Assembly (NCBI RefSeq): GCF_020080835.1
Contig: NC_058164.1
Coordinates: 14,764,142-14,828,141, forward strand
Origin: Cotesia glomerata
Taxonomy: Eukaryota > Arthropoda > Insecta > Hymenoptera > Braconidae
Direction of reading: 5' to 3'
Length of the DNA: 64,000 nucleotides
Part shown: one piece after another, positions 42,840-55,192 of the stretch
Layout: the number at the start of each line of letters is the position of its first letter
Numbering within the stretch: position 1 is the first letter of the stretch
The notes under the pieces: generated by a model
What the model saw: the letters and a program-made list of their open reading frames with translations, nothing else
Told to the model about the DNA's origin: nothing
Database searches by the model: none
Translations under genes and position numbers: made by a program

Positions 42840-43668
42840 GTTGAAGCCAAACACTTACAAAGACGAAGAATGGAGGCTTTTTATTGACTCCTCTAGGCGA
42901 AGTCTTAAAGCTGTGCTTCTTCATAATGGAAACTTATTGGCACCGATTCCAGTAGCTCATTCGACTAAACTAAAGGAGACTTATGACAATTTACAGGTTG
43001 TATTAGATAAAATAAACTATTCAGAACATCAATGGAAGGTTTGTGGTGATCTGAAAATTGCAACAATATTGTTAGGCCAACAATCAGGGTTCACAAAGTA
43101 CCCCTGCTTCTTATGTTTGTGGGATAGCCGAGACCGAAAGAATCATTACATTCAAAAAGAATGGCCAACAAGAACAAATTTGAATCCTGGTTCTCACAAT
43201 GTTACGCGACAATCTCTAATTGATCCTTCCAAGTACTTGCTGCCCCCACTTCATATCAAGCTTGGCCTTATGAAGCAATTTGTCAAAGCTCTGGATAAAG
43301 ATGGAAACTGTTTTAAGTACTTGGGCGAAAAATTTCCAGCTATAAGTGACGCTAAATTAAAAGAAGGAATTTTTGATGGACCCCAAATTCGGACTCTATT
43401 CCAGGATGCTAATCTTGAATATGAGATGAACGAGATTGAGAGAGCAGCTTGGGGAAGTTTTAAGGAAGTATCACAGCAATTTTTAGGGAATACGAAAAGT
43501 GATAACTACGCAACTTTAGTTGACGAGTTGTTATACAACTATAATACTTTAGGTTGCTTAATGAATACAAAATTGCACTATTTACATTCTCATCTTTCAC
43601 ACTTTCCTGAAAATCTTGGTGATTTTAGTGAAGAGCAGGTGAGAGATTCCATCAAGACATTAGTGTGA
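42748..43668 (+). pseudogene. Element gene, main conserved domain (unclassified transposon protein)
   Basis: Reads YKDEEWRLFIDSSRRSLKAVL, VCGDLKIATILLG, TKYPCFLCLWDSRDR, LLPPLHIKLGLMKQFVKALD and HLSHFPENLGDFSEEQ. I recognise this as a protein family repeated in many invertebrate genomes and associated with mobile DNA, but I cannot name its enzyme class; the D residues in FIDSS and CGDLK could be catalytic. A one-base deletion at about 43640 (a GG run reduced to G) shifts the frame; the proper C-terminus RFHQDISVMEKRYQG.. lies one frame away and ends at 43829. Confidence 0.7.
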
Positions 43669-43829
43669 TGGAAAAACGATATCAAGGAACGTGGGATGTA
43701 AATATGATGGCAGATCATTGTTGGACTCTGAAGAGAGATTTACCCGAAGAAGAGAGGAAACGAAAGAGAAACCCTTTATGCAGGACGTTTGAAGATAAAA
43801 GGGTGAGATATAAGCGGAGAACGAATTAA
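43640..43829 (+). pseudogene. Element gene, frameshifted C-terminus
   Basis: After the one-base deletion the other frame reads FHQDISVMEKRYQGTWDVN, ADHCWTLKRDLPEEER and a basic tail ending RRTN and TAA. Confidence 0.7.
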
Positions 43830-44470
43830 AATTCAAATCCAAAGGGTTTTGATGATATTTTCCGAAAAAATTAATTTTTTTTAAGTCTTAGGACGAAATA
43901 CTTTTTTTTTATGCACCACAGATCGAATGATATGATTTTTTTTATTTATTTTGAATAATAACTCGATTTTTATTATATTACATTTGATTTTTTTCCAATT
44001 TTCGGGGTTTTTTGCACATTTGTTTGATGTTTTCGAGACGTCTGAGTTATAAAAGTTGGAGATTTATATGTCGTCGATAAACCTACATGAAAATCATCAT
44101 ATATTTAGCTCAATACATTTTTTTTTATCACAATATTGGGAATTTTTTGTTTTTTTTCGCAATTTTCATGGGTTTTTCGGGATTTACTTAGACTTTTAAT
44201 GGCTGCTGGTCTGAGTACACTTCAGATAAGTATAAAGCAGATCGAAATACATGAAAATCATGCATAGTTAGAATCTAAAAAAATTTTTCAATCACCAAAA
44301 CCCCCAATTTTCCCGTTTTTTTTCGGTTTTTTACAGTTTTCTCAAAATCCTAGGGTGTAGGGGCCAAACGGACCTCAAATTCGGGTTCAGCGGGTCAAAT
44401 TACATGGGAATATATGTGGCGCGTCCCAAGTACAGACAACTTTTTTTTTTTTGTGTGCCGGTGTTATTCA

Positions 44471-44485
44471 TATATATATATATAT
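44471..44485. repeat. (TA)n tract, right half of the site split by BEL copy 3
   Basis: Continues the tract of 34491-34549 and borders the next TAGAG-type element. Confidence 0.85.
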
Positions 44486-47448
44486 TAGAGTGGTCCAAAA
44501 AAAACATTTTTATTTTTCTATTCAAGTGCTGCTGTTTCAAAAACTACTCTAAGGTATAAAAAAAATTCGCTCCAAAGCGCAGCTTGATATCTCAATTCTT
44601 CATGAAGCTCAATGAATTTTTATTTTTCCATTTAAATAACACGTAAAAAAATTTTATTTACGTTTTCATCCGGTAAAACTACGAAAAAAATTTTTTTTTT
44701 GTATTTTTCGTCAATTATTATTATAGGAAATTTAATTCTCTACACGGAGAAAAAAGTATTGCTATTATAGCGATCCAGTGGATCATGAGCAAAGTATCGT
44801 GATTAGCTCAAAACAGTATTGTCATATTCATCATACGAATACAGTTATGCTCGAAACAGTGAATACTAAATACCACGCTCAACTGTATAATGAATATCTC
44901 AAAACGTTTTCTTACTACAGCGAAACGGATCGTGATTACCACTATCCACGACGCGTTCAGCGCCACCACACATAACCAAGTCTGAAACTTACGAGTTTAT
45001 TTATTTACAATTTTGGTGATGAAATAGCGATAATTGCACCAATTTATATTAACAGCGATATGGACAATTGGGTTGTTGATAAATTACTCGAGTGGAATCT
45101 TGAAAAACTCGTGTCGTTTTTTGAAGGTCTAGTAAAGAAATAAATCTTCCTATGTTAACTGTGTTAATGCTGTGTCCGTGGTTATTATGTATAATTCTAC
45201 TGCGTTGATAAAGAATAACAATGAACATTATATATTGTATTAAATAAATAACATTTGTGTTTTCATAAAAGGTTTTTTTAGCATAAATAATTTGATCCCA
45301 TACTACTTTACGCAAAAATATGTTATTTTTTTTATAAAGTACATGGAGTAATAAAGAAGTAAAAATCTCATTAAAAAATATTTTTCTTATGATAAAAATA
45401 ATTGCGTATTTTGAATGAATCTATCAATAATACAAATTTCTAGGCTAATATTTTAAAAAATAAAAAAAAAAAGTAATATAAAATAAATTCTAACTGCTGT
45501 CAGTCATTATTTAAACATTTTTAAACCTAACCTAATTCTTGACTGTCATATAAACTACACAAAAATTTTAAACTAATCAAGCTATACAAGGAATTTGTAT
45601 TTATGTTTATAACAATAATATACGAAAAAACTAAAAAAATAATAATCTGCAATAACATATAATTAACATTAATTAAAAACAACTAATAATCATCTATAAA
45701 CCATAGCAATATAGACATTCGATATCCGAATCCATGTGAATCGTGACTATCACGATCCACTAGATTGGACATATGCGCATCTAAAGTATAGTCATACGTG
45801 GATCGTGATCATCACTATACTGTGTCGTGATAATAGCAACACTTTTTTCTCCGTGTACAAAAAAGTACTGAGGTAGTTTTTTCGTAATCCTAACAAGTAA
45901 ACAGTTATTAAGATTCAAATACTCGCAATAAAAGAAAATTTTATCAAATATGATTTTAGAATCCATGTTGTATCACATTTTCTGTTTCAAAGTATTTGAT
46001 TATGTAATTTATATTTTTTTCTTAAAAACATGGTATACAATCTGATATTGGTAATTCAGTCTGGACCAGTGACAACAAATGATAATTTAATATATCGGTT
46101 TGTTTATTTGAACCACATGTAAAATGCACTGAAGGAGATTACCAGACTTTGTAAATGCTCTAACCACTGCTTAAAAAAATTAAACTAGATAATTTACTTT
46201 TAGAACTCTCTTGCGGCCTACATGAAGATATATAGTAAATTAAATTTTTTGTTGATAATTAGTTTTTTACCCTAACCTATTACCCTAGCCGCATTACTCT
46301 CCAGGCTGAAAAAGTATGTAATACCGCCAAACTTAATGTACCGATCAGCCTGGAGTCCCCATCTGGTCTCGGCCGGACCCCTATCGAGACAGAAGTCTGA
46401 AAAGCGTGGTTAAATGAAAAAAAATGAGAAAAAAAAAAATTTTTTTTGTTGATAATTAGTTTTTTACCCTAACGTAGCTGCATTTTAATAATTATGTCTT
46501 ATAAGTAATATAAACAAAAATAAGAAGTAACCAAAAAATTAAATCAGTCTCAAAGATTATATTGGTTGTATGTTTATTAGCAATTTCTTTATAGTCAAGC
46601 TTATTTACTTAAATATGTGATGACTCCTGAGATAAGGCAGTTTTACGCACGAACTCTATCTGTTTATTTATCATTTTTTTTTTTTTCAATGATTAAATTT
46701 AAAAATAAAAGAATCAATTTACGAAGGACTTTTATTTACGTACTCCTGCAAAGTTTCATGATTTTTCATTCGGTCAAAAAGCGTCCTAGCATCATGTTCA
46801 AAATTTAAATATTCACCTGTTCTACCTGTCCTCCATGTTCTTAAATAAAAAAATTAAATTCAGTATACATCCGTAAGTACTAGCTTGCTCTTGATTCAGA
46901 TTCCGTAATGAAATTCAAGTTCAATTTTAAAAAATCACTGCTCATAGGAAAATAATATCCAAATTCTAATGAGAAAAATTATTCATAATTCACGGTTAAT
47001 ACTTCACCAAAAGACATGTGTTAATTATATTAGAAACAGTCTAGTTTGATAAATTTTGAAATAAATACATGCAGTTACCAAAAAAGTTTTCGAAAAGTTG
47101 CTTTGAAACTATCTTCGTTCAAATTTTCTTTTGTGTGAGTATTTAAAGCTCAATTACTTTCTATTTGTTAATATTACGAAGAAACTACTTCAGTACTTTT
47201 TTGTAGAGAATTAAATTTCCTACAAGAATAATTGATAAAAAATTTAGAAAAAAATTTTTTACATAGTTTTACCGGATATAAACGTAAAATAAATTTTTTT
47301 ACGTATTATTTAAATAGGAAAATAGAAATTCATTGAGCTTTGTGGGGGATTGAGCTATCAAGCTGCGCTTTGAAGGGAATTTTTTTTATACCTTAGAGAA
47401 GCTTTTAAGATGATAGGCAAAAAACTTTTTTTTTTTTGGACCACTCTA
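44486..47448. mobile_element. Long-TIR element with TAGAGTGGTCC ends
   Basis: Ends TAGAGTGGTCCAAAAAAAA and its complement in (TA)n. The inverted arms exceed 300 bp (44486-44742 plus 45856-about 45940 against about 47090-47448). The interior is AT-rich; a GC-richer patch at 46300-46400 and all ORFs lack recognisable domains. A TA-flanked MITE (44743-45855) is nested in the left arm; the right arm shows the empty site. Confidence 0.8.
44743..45855. mobile_element. MITE with CACGGAGAAAAAAGT ends, TA duplication
   Basis: TIR CACGGAGAAAAAAGT at both ends, TA on each side (44741-44742, 45856-45857); the uninterrupted site CTCTACAAAAAAGTACTGAA is present inverted in the right arm of the host element (about 47188-47214). 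TA duplication points to Tc1/mariner mobilisation. No transposase ORF. Confidence 0.88.
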
Positions 47449-47480
47449 ATATATATATATATATATATATATTAGAGTGG

Positions 47481-47518
<38 letters not shown>

Positions 47519-47575
47519 GTGGTCCAAAAAAAAAAAAGTTTTTTGCCTATCATCTTAAAAGCTTCTCTAGGTATA

Positions 47576-47655
<80 letters not shown>
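47449..47655. repeat. (TA)n tracts with two truncated TAGAG ends
   Basis: Alternating (TA)n with TTAGAGTGGTCTAATA (about 47472) and TTAGAGTGGTCCAAAAAA (about 47514 to 47578, a 65-bp end fragment). Confidence 0.9.
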
Positions 47656-47657
<2 letters not shown>

Positions 47658-49753
47658 GTGGTCCAAAAAAAAGACGATATTTTTTTTTGCTCTTAATCCA
47701 AAATATTTTAGTAGATGTTCCAACAAAGCTCCTGTTAAAAGCGGAGCTCAAAATTTCAATTCTAAGATGTCCTCCATCGAACTTAAAGTTTTTCCGTTTA
47801 AATAACATGGGAAACATCATTTTTTATTAGTTTTTTGTCTTGCAAACTCTGATGAAATTATTTTTTAAAAAAACGAATGGATGGACCTTGTTTATTATTA
47901 AATTTGCTACAAAAAGTTCTTCTGAGTCGAATTTCTATCTTCAATATTTGATTTGTTACATAGCTTTGAAATTCAAATTTCCGGTTTTTTGCATTTTTTT
48001 CTAAACTGTAAGAGATAGACAAAAATGTTAAATGGCAAATTTATAGTACTTTTAATATTCTATAAAAAAGTTCCCGTCAATTTTTTCATATCATCAATAA
48101 CAACGAAGTTACAGGCTCATATATCTTTATTTTTTCAAATTTTCGCTTTTACGAACTGAAATATCGATAATTATACAGAAAATTTGGTAAAAATTTGTTA
48201 ACACATCAAACTTACAACAAAATTTGGTGAGTAAGATGTTTCGTAACATCAAACCATAAAATTTACAGACTGAATCAGACATATTTTTATGATTTTTCAA
48301 CTATTTTATAAAATATATTGATAAAGGACATAAAATGTCATTAAGATATCAAAAGCAAATACAATTCACAATTTAATTGCAGTTATTTTTAGTTCAATAA
48401 TTTTTAATATTAGCTTAAAATATGAAAATATTTATATCTTTACTATCTATTTATAATTTGAATTAAAATTTTTTTGAAAACTTGCTTTTAGCGCCCTCTG
48501 TACATTTATCGATTTCCGTGCCATTGATCACTTACCGCTTGATTGATTCAATTAGTAGATTCTATTGTCTTTTGATTTAATTAGTCCTTAATTGGTTCAG
48601 TTTTTAGGTTAGTTTTTAGCTAGTTATTGCAACAACAGCAACGCGTGTATCTTTTTCATAGAATAAAGCAATGTCTGAAAAAACAAACCAACGGAACTAC
48701 ATAAATTAAGTTGGCTTTGAGTCAAAAAATTTAAATGGTTCAAAATTACCTGCGAAGTGCGATGTTTTATCTTTGTTTTTTTATATACGTCGAACAAAAA
48801 AGCTTGGAATTCGCGAGAGTTCCAAATTCGTTCTTTGTGAAGTTGTTAAAGTATGGCATAAATTTTTGCTCTCTGTAAACAATTCACATTACTCCATGGT
48901 GAGAATCGAAAAATTATATAAAGACTGGCAAAAAACGCAAGTTCACAAAGCTAGAAAAAAATCTCCTGCACAAAAATTAGTTGAGATGAATTTCATTGAT
49001 TCTCTCGATTGCTAATTCGATATTGCTCCGCAAAATGCTTTGCAAAACTTAATTTCTTCCCAAAAAAAATTTTTAAGTGATAGTCGAGAAATTCGTAAAG
49101 GCAGTCAGTTGTTAACAATTTCAAGAAATGTTCAAGAGGTACTAAGTACATCAACTGTTGACCTGGAAAATTACTTGAATATTGTTCAGGTGGGGAGTTC
49201 AGAATCAAATTCAGACGCCATTGAAGTTGATATAGCAGGTATTTTAGATATATCTAAATATATTTACTACTCACTTCTATTTTTTTTTAATGTTTTCTCT
49301 TTTCATGAAATTTTATACACTTTTCATATAATTTCTTTTCTCACGTGTATTGCTTTTGAAACTCTATTATTATAACAAAAATTTTCCTCACACTATATTT
49401 TCGGTGCTGATTTTAATTTTTTAATAATTAATGCTTATCTAATCAGCAATTTCTTTTCACTCTATTCTAATATTTTCCAGAATTTCATAGATTAAAAAAA
49501 ACATACTTTTACAGTAATATTAAGTTAAAATTACTTTTTTTTTGCAATTCACACAAAGTAAAAATTATTTTGATAGAAGTAAAAATTTGTTTGAACTTAG
49601 AAAATTTTAATATCTTCAATTTTTTCGTCGCTCAAAAAAACTATTTTTCTGTGAATGAGAAGGTATAATTTTTTTGTGATAAACAAAAGTTAAATGTTTA
49701 TAAGATTCCCACTATTTACGTAATTTTTTTCATGAACTGATCAAATTGAAATA

Positions 49754-50529
49754 CACTAGTCACAAAAATTAAGGGATTTAATAAAAATGCTAAATCATCG
49801 GGTGATTTTCAACGAGCTGTAACTCCGAGGAAAATGATCGTGCAACAAAAAAAAAGTAAATTGTAGCTCCAAGTATCTAGTTTTCAGATATGACCATTCG
49901 ATCGAGCAACCTTCACGTGGTACGCTTTAGGTAACGCTCATGTCGACGGTAAGACAGCAGTAAAAAAAAATCAAGAAAATATTCAAGAAAAAATATCGAA
50001 AAAAATTTTCGAAAAAAATTGAAAATTGAAAAAAAAATTTGTCGTTAAGAGCTATTCAGGGTATCTTATAAGGAATATCGTGGTGTTTTTAAAACGCTCC
50101 TTTGATTTCCTATGTGATTATCATTCCCAGAGTTATTGAATATCAAAGTTAAAACGACTTTTTTGATTTGATTGACTTTAACTCCGCGGCAAATCATCGT
50201 GCAGGCTTTTTAATTATGTCAAATCAAAGGAAATTGAATATTCTAAAAGAGCTTTTGAGTGAAATAATGAAAAAAAAAATTTCTTGGAGCCCGTAAACCT
50301 TTTTTTAGATGAGAAAAAAATTGGAAATTTTTTTTTTTTGTAGTTTCCTTAGGATTTCTCCAAAACCAAACACGATAAAAAATTTTCATGGCCATACCTG
50401 AAAACTAGATACTTAGAGCTACAGTCGCTTTTTTTTGTTGTACAAATCATTTTACTCGAAATTACAATTCGTTGAAAATCACCCAAAAATTTAGCATTTT
50501 TTTATATCCCTTAATATTTGTGACTAGTG
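49754..50529. mobile_element. Palindromic MITE with CACTAGTCAC ends, TA duplication
   Basis: CACTAGTCACAAAAATTAAG at the left and its complement at the right, flanked by TA (49752-49753, 50530-50531). The arms are complementary for well over 100 bp. Lies in intron A-B of the hAT-like gene. Tc1/mariner-type target. Confidence 0.9.
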
Positions 50530-52502
50530 TATTTTCCTATCTTTCTCTATGCTGCATTTCTTAAATTTTTCATTTCTAGATTGTGTTTTGCCTCTTTCTC
50601 AAAACTCTTCTGTTTCTATTGTATCCCATCACTCTGAATGTTCTAATACATCTAACTTATCTGATGAACTACATCTTGAACCAAAACCTAAGAGGTTGAA
50701 ATTAATGACAACAGAAGTTGTTGCAGCATTGGATAGAGGTAACATTAGCAGTAGACGAGCTGCACCTCTTATCTATGCAATTGCATCGGCTTTAGGATAT
50801 AAAGATTTAAATAATATCACTGCTAGTCACCGTTCAATTCATCGAAATCGAGAGATAATTAGACGAAAGATTGCGCAAGATTTAAAAGCTGAGTTACGAA
50901 TCGCTAATTCCACTGTTATCCATTGGGATGGAAAGATGCTGCCTGATATCACTGGTCGGGACAAAGTTGAAAGACTTCCCATAATTTTATCAGGTGTTAA
51001 TACTCAACAATTGTCAGGAGTACCAAAACTTGAATGAGGGACTGGCTTAAATCAAGCAACCGCTATTAAAGACACCATTAATGAATGGAACGTTTCCGAC
51101 CGTATCAAAGCTATGTGTTTTGATCCATGTGCTACAAATACAGGTGAATTCACTAGTCCCTAAGGTTACAGTATTTAAATAAAAATCCAACTTTTTGATA
51201 AAAATAATCGTATAGCAAATTTAAAGATAGTAAATTGTAGCTTTAAGTATCTGATTCTTTAAATCTGAATTTCAAAATTTTCTAGTGCCAGCGGTTTTTT
51301 TGACTAAAACGATTATAAAAAAAAAAATTCTAAATCTTTGCTTACCTTTGAAACGGCTCATGGACTCGAATTAGTTTTATTCAATAATTATAATTATTGA
51401 TAATTATTAAAAATTATTGATAATGTCACTATAAAGTAAATTTATGTATAGTTAATTTTACCTTCAAGAATTCTGCTTTTGTTAACTTCATTATATGACA
51501 TTTTAAAAGTTAAAGTCGTAATTTTCTGAAATGCCACATTTTTCATTTTTACTGAGTCAAAATTTTGAGAAAATAATACAAGCTACCAAATAATTTTGGT
51601 TTATTTCTTTTAGACATATGGGATATGACTTATTGTTAGTACTATAGGGTCCGAAATTGTGAAATTTGTGTTGCTATTCTTGTCAACGTCGATTGATAAA
51701 TAATTTTATAAAAATTCTAATCAATTTCAGTGCAGGAGTTGATAAAGGAACATGTGTTCGACTAGAGAAAATGTTAAAAAGACCATTATTATACTTGGCA
51801 TGTCGACATCACATTTATGAATTGATCTTGAGGAGCGTTGTTGAAGTTGTTTGGCCAGGAGTGAATTCTCCTAATGTAGCGATTTTTGTATGCTTCCAAA
51901 ATTTTTAGAAGAATATACCAAACAAAATATGAAACTGGAACTCAAGATTCCCTGATAATGAACCAAGTTCAAGGAAAAAAAGATGAAATAATAAGTTTCA
52001 TCATTAATAAACTTCAGGTAGTTATAGTTATGTTATTTATCTATTAATTTTTGCAAATTTACTGAAATAGCATAATCGCCACTTGAGAGCAGTTTGCTAA
52101 TAAGAAATTTTGAAGAATAGAAGAATTATCAAATATTTTAGTCGAATTTTAAACGCTGTTTCGGTGAAAATGTTTTTATCCGGAATAGTTGATGAGGTGA
52201 ATTTTCAAATTGTTTATTCAATAAATTTTTTGTTTAGATACTGATGATTAAATCCTATACTACTTGAAAAAAATTTACGCATCGGCGTTTCACAACTTAA
52301 TATTTCAGTAGTATTTTTTGTCTCTCGTTACAACAGTTATTGATGAATAAGCAATCTTTCACTCGTCATTATAAAATCTGAGGAAATTCTTTGATTTTTC
52401 ATTTTTTCGGCACGATATAGTTAAAATTAACTAATAATAATTTTTCTTTCCAAATTCAGATTACAAATCATAGTTGTCGAATGACATTTACGAGATCATG
52501 TA

Positions 52503-52633
52503 CCCATACTGAAAAAAAATATATGCCGCATATACGGGGGCAAAAAAAAAGTATGTGGCGTATATATTTTATATGTGCGACGTATATGTATTTTTGTCAG
52601 CATATATGCGCATATATATTTTTTCAGTGTGGG
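52503..52633. mobile_element. 131-bp MITE with CCCAYACTGAAAAA ends
   Basis: CCCATACTGAAAAAAAATAT at the left and the complement of CCCACACTGAAAAAATATAT at the right. The same terminus closes the 22-kb inverted-repeat structure (4508, 26759). Lies in the last intron of the hAT-like gene. Confidence 0.8.
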
Positions 52634-52710
52634 TTGTTAATCTATTATTCAGTGATAACTCTCGAAATAAATTCTTACAGCTTCATGAATTAATAAATTT
52701 TATATTTCAG

Positions 52711-53452
52711 GAAAAACATGACAGAGACGACTATAAAGAGTTTTCGGAATTGGCCGTGATATTTTTGAGCGGTACTCCGACAAATGGTATAAAATTCAGA
52801 GCTCCAGGAGCAAACCACCATGCAAGATGGATGTCGAAAGCTCTTTACGCCTTTAAACTCTTCATGTTTAAAAAACAGTTCAAGATAAATGCAACCGAAG
52901 TTAATGGACTTAGATATATCTGTATATTTCTGATAAATTTTTATGTTGTCTCATGGTTCAGTGCACCTCTTGTTATTAAGTCATCCTATCAAGATTTGAA
53001 CATGGTTAAAAATCTTTATATATTCTGTTCTGTTCATAAGCAAATTTCTGATGCAGCAACTTCGACAATATCAAGACATTTATGGTACTTATCGGAAGAA
53101 TTGATTGGTTTAGCTTTGTTTGATGATGCAGTTTCTTTAGAAATCAAAAGACAGACCGTAAGTGCCATGAAAACGCGCAAAAGTGATCAATCGAACTCCA
53201 AAAAGTTTACTGTCACATATATAAGCTTATTATTATCGATGAACATCAGCGATTTCGCGAGCAAGCGGTCGTTATTTTTATTTGAACAGTTTGAACTGGA
53301 GCATGATTTTATGGACAAGGATCCAGAGCTCTGGAATTTCGATAAAAATTATCAACAATGCAAATTTGTCCTGTCAGACTTAAAAGTTGTTAATGATCTC
53401 GCTGAAAGAGGCGTTCAATTGATCCAGGAGTACAATGATTGTTTGACACGAA
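52711..53452 (+). pseudogene. hAT-like gene, exon D (C-terminal part, open)
   Basis: About 247 codons of open frame after a TATATTTCAG acceptor: EKHDRDDYKEFSELAVIFL, GANHHARWMSKALYAFK, SHLW-like ISRHLWYLSEELIGLALFD, LNMVKNLYIFC. It ends where the CCCTGGCGG element is inserted after CLTR; the frame resumes at 54626. Confidence 0.75.
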
Positions 53453-54625
53453 CCCTGGCGGATTCGTGGTCACGGTAAAATGATCGTGAAACGACGGTGA
53501 ATGTACCATAAATTCACAGTGTCGACAAATGATCGTCGAATGACCGTCACTTGACTATCGAACGGCCGTCATTTGACAGTGAACGACGAGTATCATTGTG
53601 AAAGTTTTTCACTGTTACTTTATGATTTTTATTCTGTATAGTTATAATACTTCACTATTCGAAAAACCAAATTTTTACTTGACTTCTCCGATTTTTTACC
53701 TGAGTGAAAATCGTAGATCATCGATCGATCGTCTGTCGTTTGACAGTCATTCGAAAACATAAATTGTCAAAAAACCGTAACTCGGTGGTAGATGCACAGT
53801 AGTCTGTGAGTGAAACGACCGTGAAACGAGCGTATAATGTCGGTAAGTCAGGAATTTTTTACTAGTCAACAATGAAAAAGTGCTGATTATATTTTTTTTT
53901 TTATTACATTAAAAATACTCAAAGTGTATAAAAAGATAGGTAAATGAGAAATTTTCAGTAACTAATCGGGATGAAAAATTAAAAAAAAATATTAAATTAT
54001 TGTAATTCTGTTTATTATTATGAGATATTTTTTTTTAACAATTCAATTTTTAGCAATTTCTTTTCCAGATCTTTTTTTATACAGTTAATAATTTCACCAT
54101 AATTTCGAAATTAATAATTTCGTAATCATCAAAAATTTGAATCATTTATTACGATTATTATTTTGAAGTCATGGAAAAAATATAACTTTATTTAAGCTAT
54201 TTTTATCTGTGCAATGAAAAAAAAAATGACTTGGTTTTGACACCTTATGATGTGACTGAATCTAATGTTTCGTGCAGTGTCTTAGATACCCTAGCTGGTA
54301 GAGTCTTGGGCGCGCGACCAGATGAATCGGGTTCGAGTCTCGGTCTAGACTGTCCGCAAATTTTTTTTTATTTTATTGTCCGTGATAGTAGCGTAAAATC
54401 ACCGTATTTGGACAGTATATTGAGCGTACAGTGTCGGTCATAACGTCGTAGATTCACTTGCGTATGCACCGTAAATATTCAATAAATTTATAGTAGATAT
54501 CGTTCACAACGGTATCCGATGCTGACTGACAGATCGCTCGGTAAGAACGAACTTTATACGGTGAAACGACCGTGAAACAACCGTCATTCGACCGTGCTAT
54601 CACCGTGTCACCGAAACCGCCAGGG
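53453..54625. mobile_element. Element with CCCTGGCGG inverted ends
   Basis: Starts CCCTGGCGGATTCGTGGTCA and ends with the complement of CCCTGGCGGTTTCGGTGACA. Subterminal repeats of CGTGAAACGACCGT type occur on both sides. It interrupts exon D; the flanks suggest at most a 2-bp (AA) duplication. No ORF with recognisable domains. Confidence 0.85.
54275..54350 (+). other. tRNA-like segment inside the CCCTGGCGG element
   Basis: TAGCTGGTAGAGTC matches an A box and CGGGTTCGAGTCTCG a B box at tRNA-like spacing; flanking GTCTTAGA and TCTAGACTG are partly complementary like an acceptor stem. Probably a tRNA relic or SINE head carried by the element; a functional tRNA cannot be excluded. Confidence 0.4.
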
Positions 54626-55192
54626 AAGTGAGGAACAGAAGCAATATCTACTTCCTACTAAAAGACTTCCTAACTTTAACAAAAATACAATTGTAACTGC
54701 TTACTCTAAAAAATAAAAAGAAAATATTTTCATACGTTTAAAACTATATAATTATCATTAGATTGATTATTAAAAATTTTAAGACATTTTCCTTTTTCTA
54801 AATTCTACCCTTACTACTGAAGCAAGTAAGTGATTCTCAGATTAATTTCTAATAGCTTGTAACTAATTGATACGTTTTTATACTGTAATTTCGATGTTTA
54901 TTTCCATAATGATTTCATTTGTATCTACAGTCGAGTCACGTTATGAGCCCTCCTTGTGTCTCTCTCTTATTAACGTGAGTCTGGTTAAAAAACAAAGAAA
55001 ACAAGCCGGACTCATAACGCGATTCGATTGTATTTAACATTTATGCAAGAAAAAATCGTAAAATTAACAATAATATTGTTAACATTTTTCAGCCACTGGT
55101 TACATAAAAAATTTACAAAGGTTAATTTTGCCGTAAATTGACTAAGGTTTTTATATTTTAATTATATTTTATATCCTTTATCAATATCAATA

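Larger units (their letters stand above)
40214..44463. mobile_element. DNA element with CACCGGCACAC ends and self-inverted gene copy
   Basis: Ends CACCGGCACACAAAAAAA and its complement, with a TTA target duplication (40211-40213, 44464-44466). The terminal 650 bp are nearly identical inverted copies. The inverted similarity continues inward: the left arm to about 41845 is a diverged, gapped inverted copy of 42530-44463, i.e. of most of the element's own gene. A short loop (about 41845-42530) holds the gene's 5' part. TSD length fits several DNA superfamilies (for example PIF/Harbinger, CACTA); the protein does not settle it. Confidence 0.85.
34550..44470 (+). mobile_element. BEL/Pao LTR retrotransposon, copy 3, with a nested DNA element
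   Basis: 5' LTR 34550-35193; 3' LTR 39574-40213 plus 44467-44470, with a 4.25-kb element inserted between them. Removing that element and one copy of its TTA duplication gives a 3' LTR of 644 bp, equal to the 5' LTR. Flanks are (TA)n on both sides (TATAA / TATAT), so it inserted within a TA microsatellite. LTRs differ at several positions, so it is older than copy 1. Confidence 0.95.
48671..54716 (+). pseudogene. hAT-like transposon protein gene, multi-exon, degenerate
   Basis: Exon A 48671-49238 (MSEKTNQRNYIN, stop, then VGFESKN.. KLYKDWQ.. LDC, stop, FDIAPQNAL). Exon B 50580-51143 (VIHWDGKMLPDITG; stop after PKLE; NVSDRIKAMCFDPCATNTG). Exon C 51736-52017 (LLYLACRHHIYELIL, then frameshifts). 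Exon D 52711-53452, resuming at 54626-54716 after an inserted element (GANHHARWMSKALYAFK .. EQKQYLL). HWDGK, CFDPCATNTG and CRHHIYELIL are hallmarks of an RNase H-like family common in invertebrate transposons that I relate to hAT. Stops, frameshifts and an exonic insertion make it dead. Class assignment is moderate. Confidence 0.7.
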
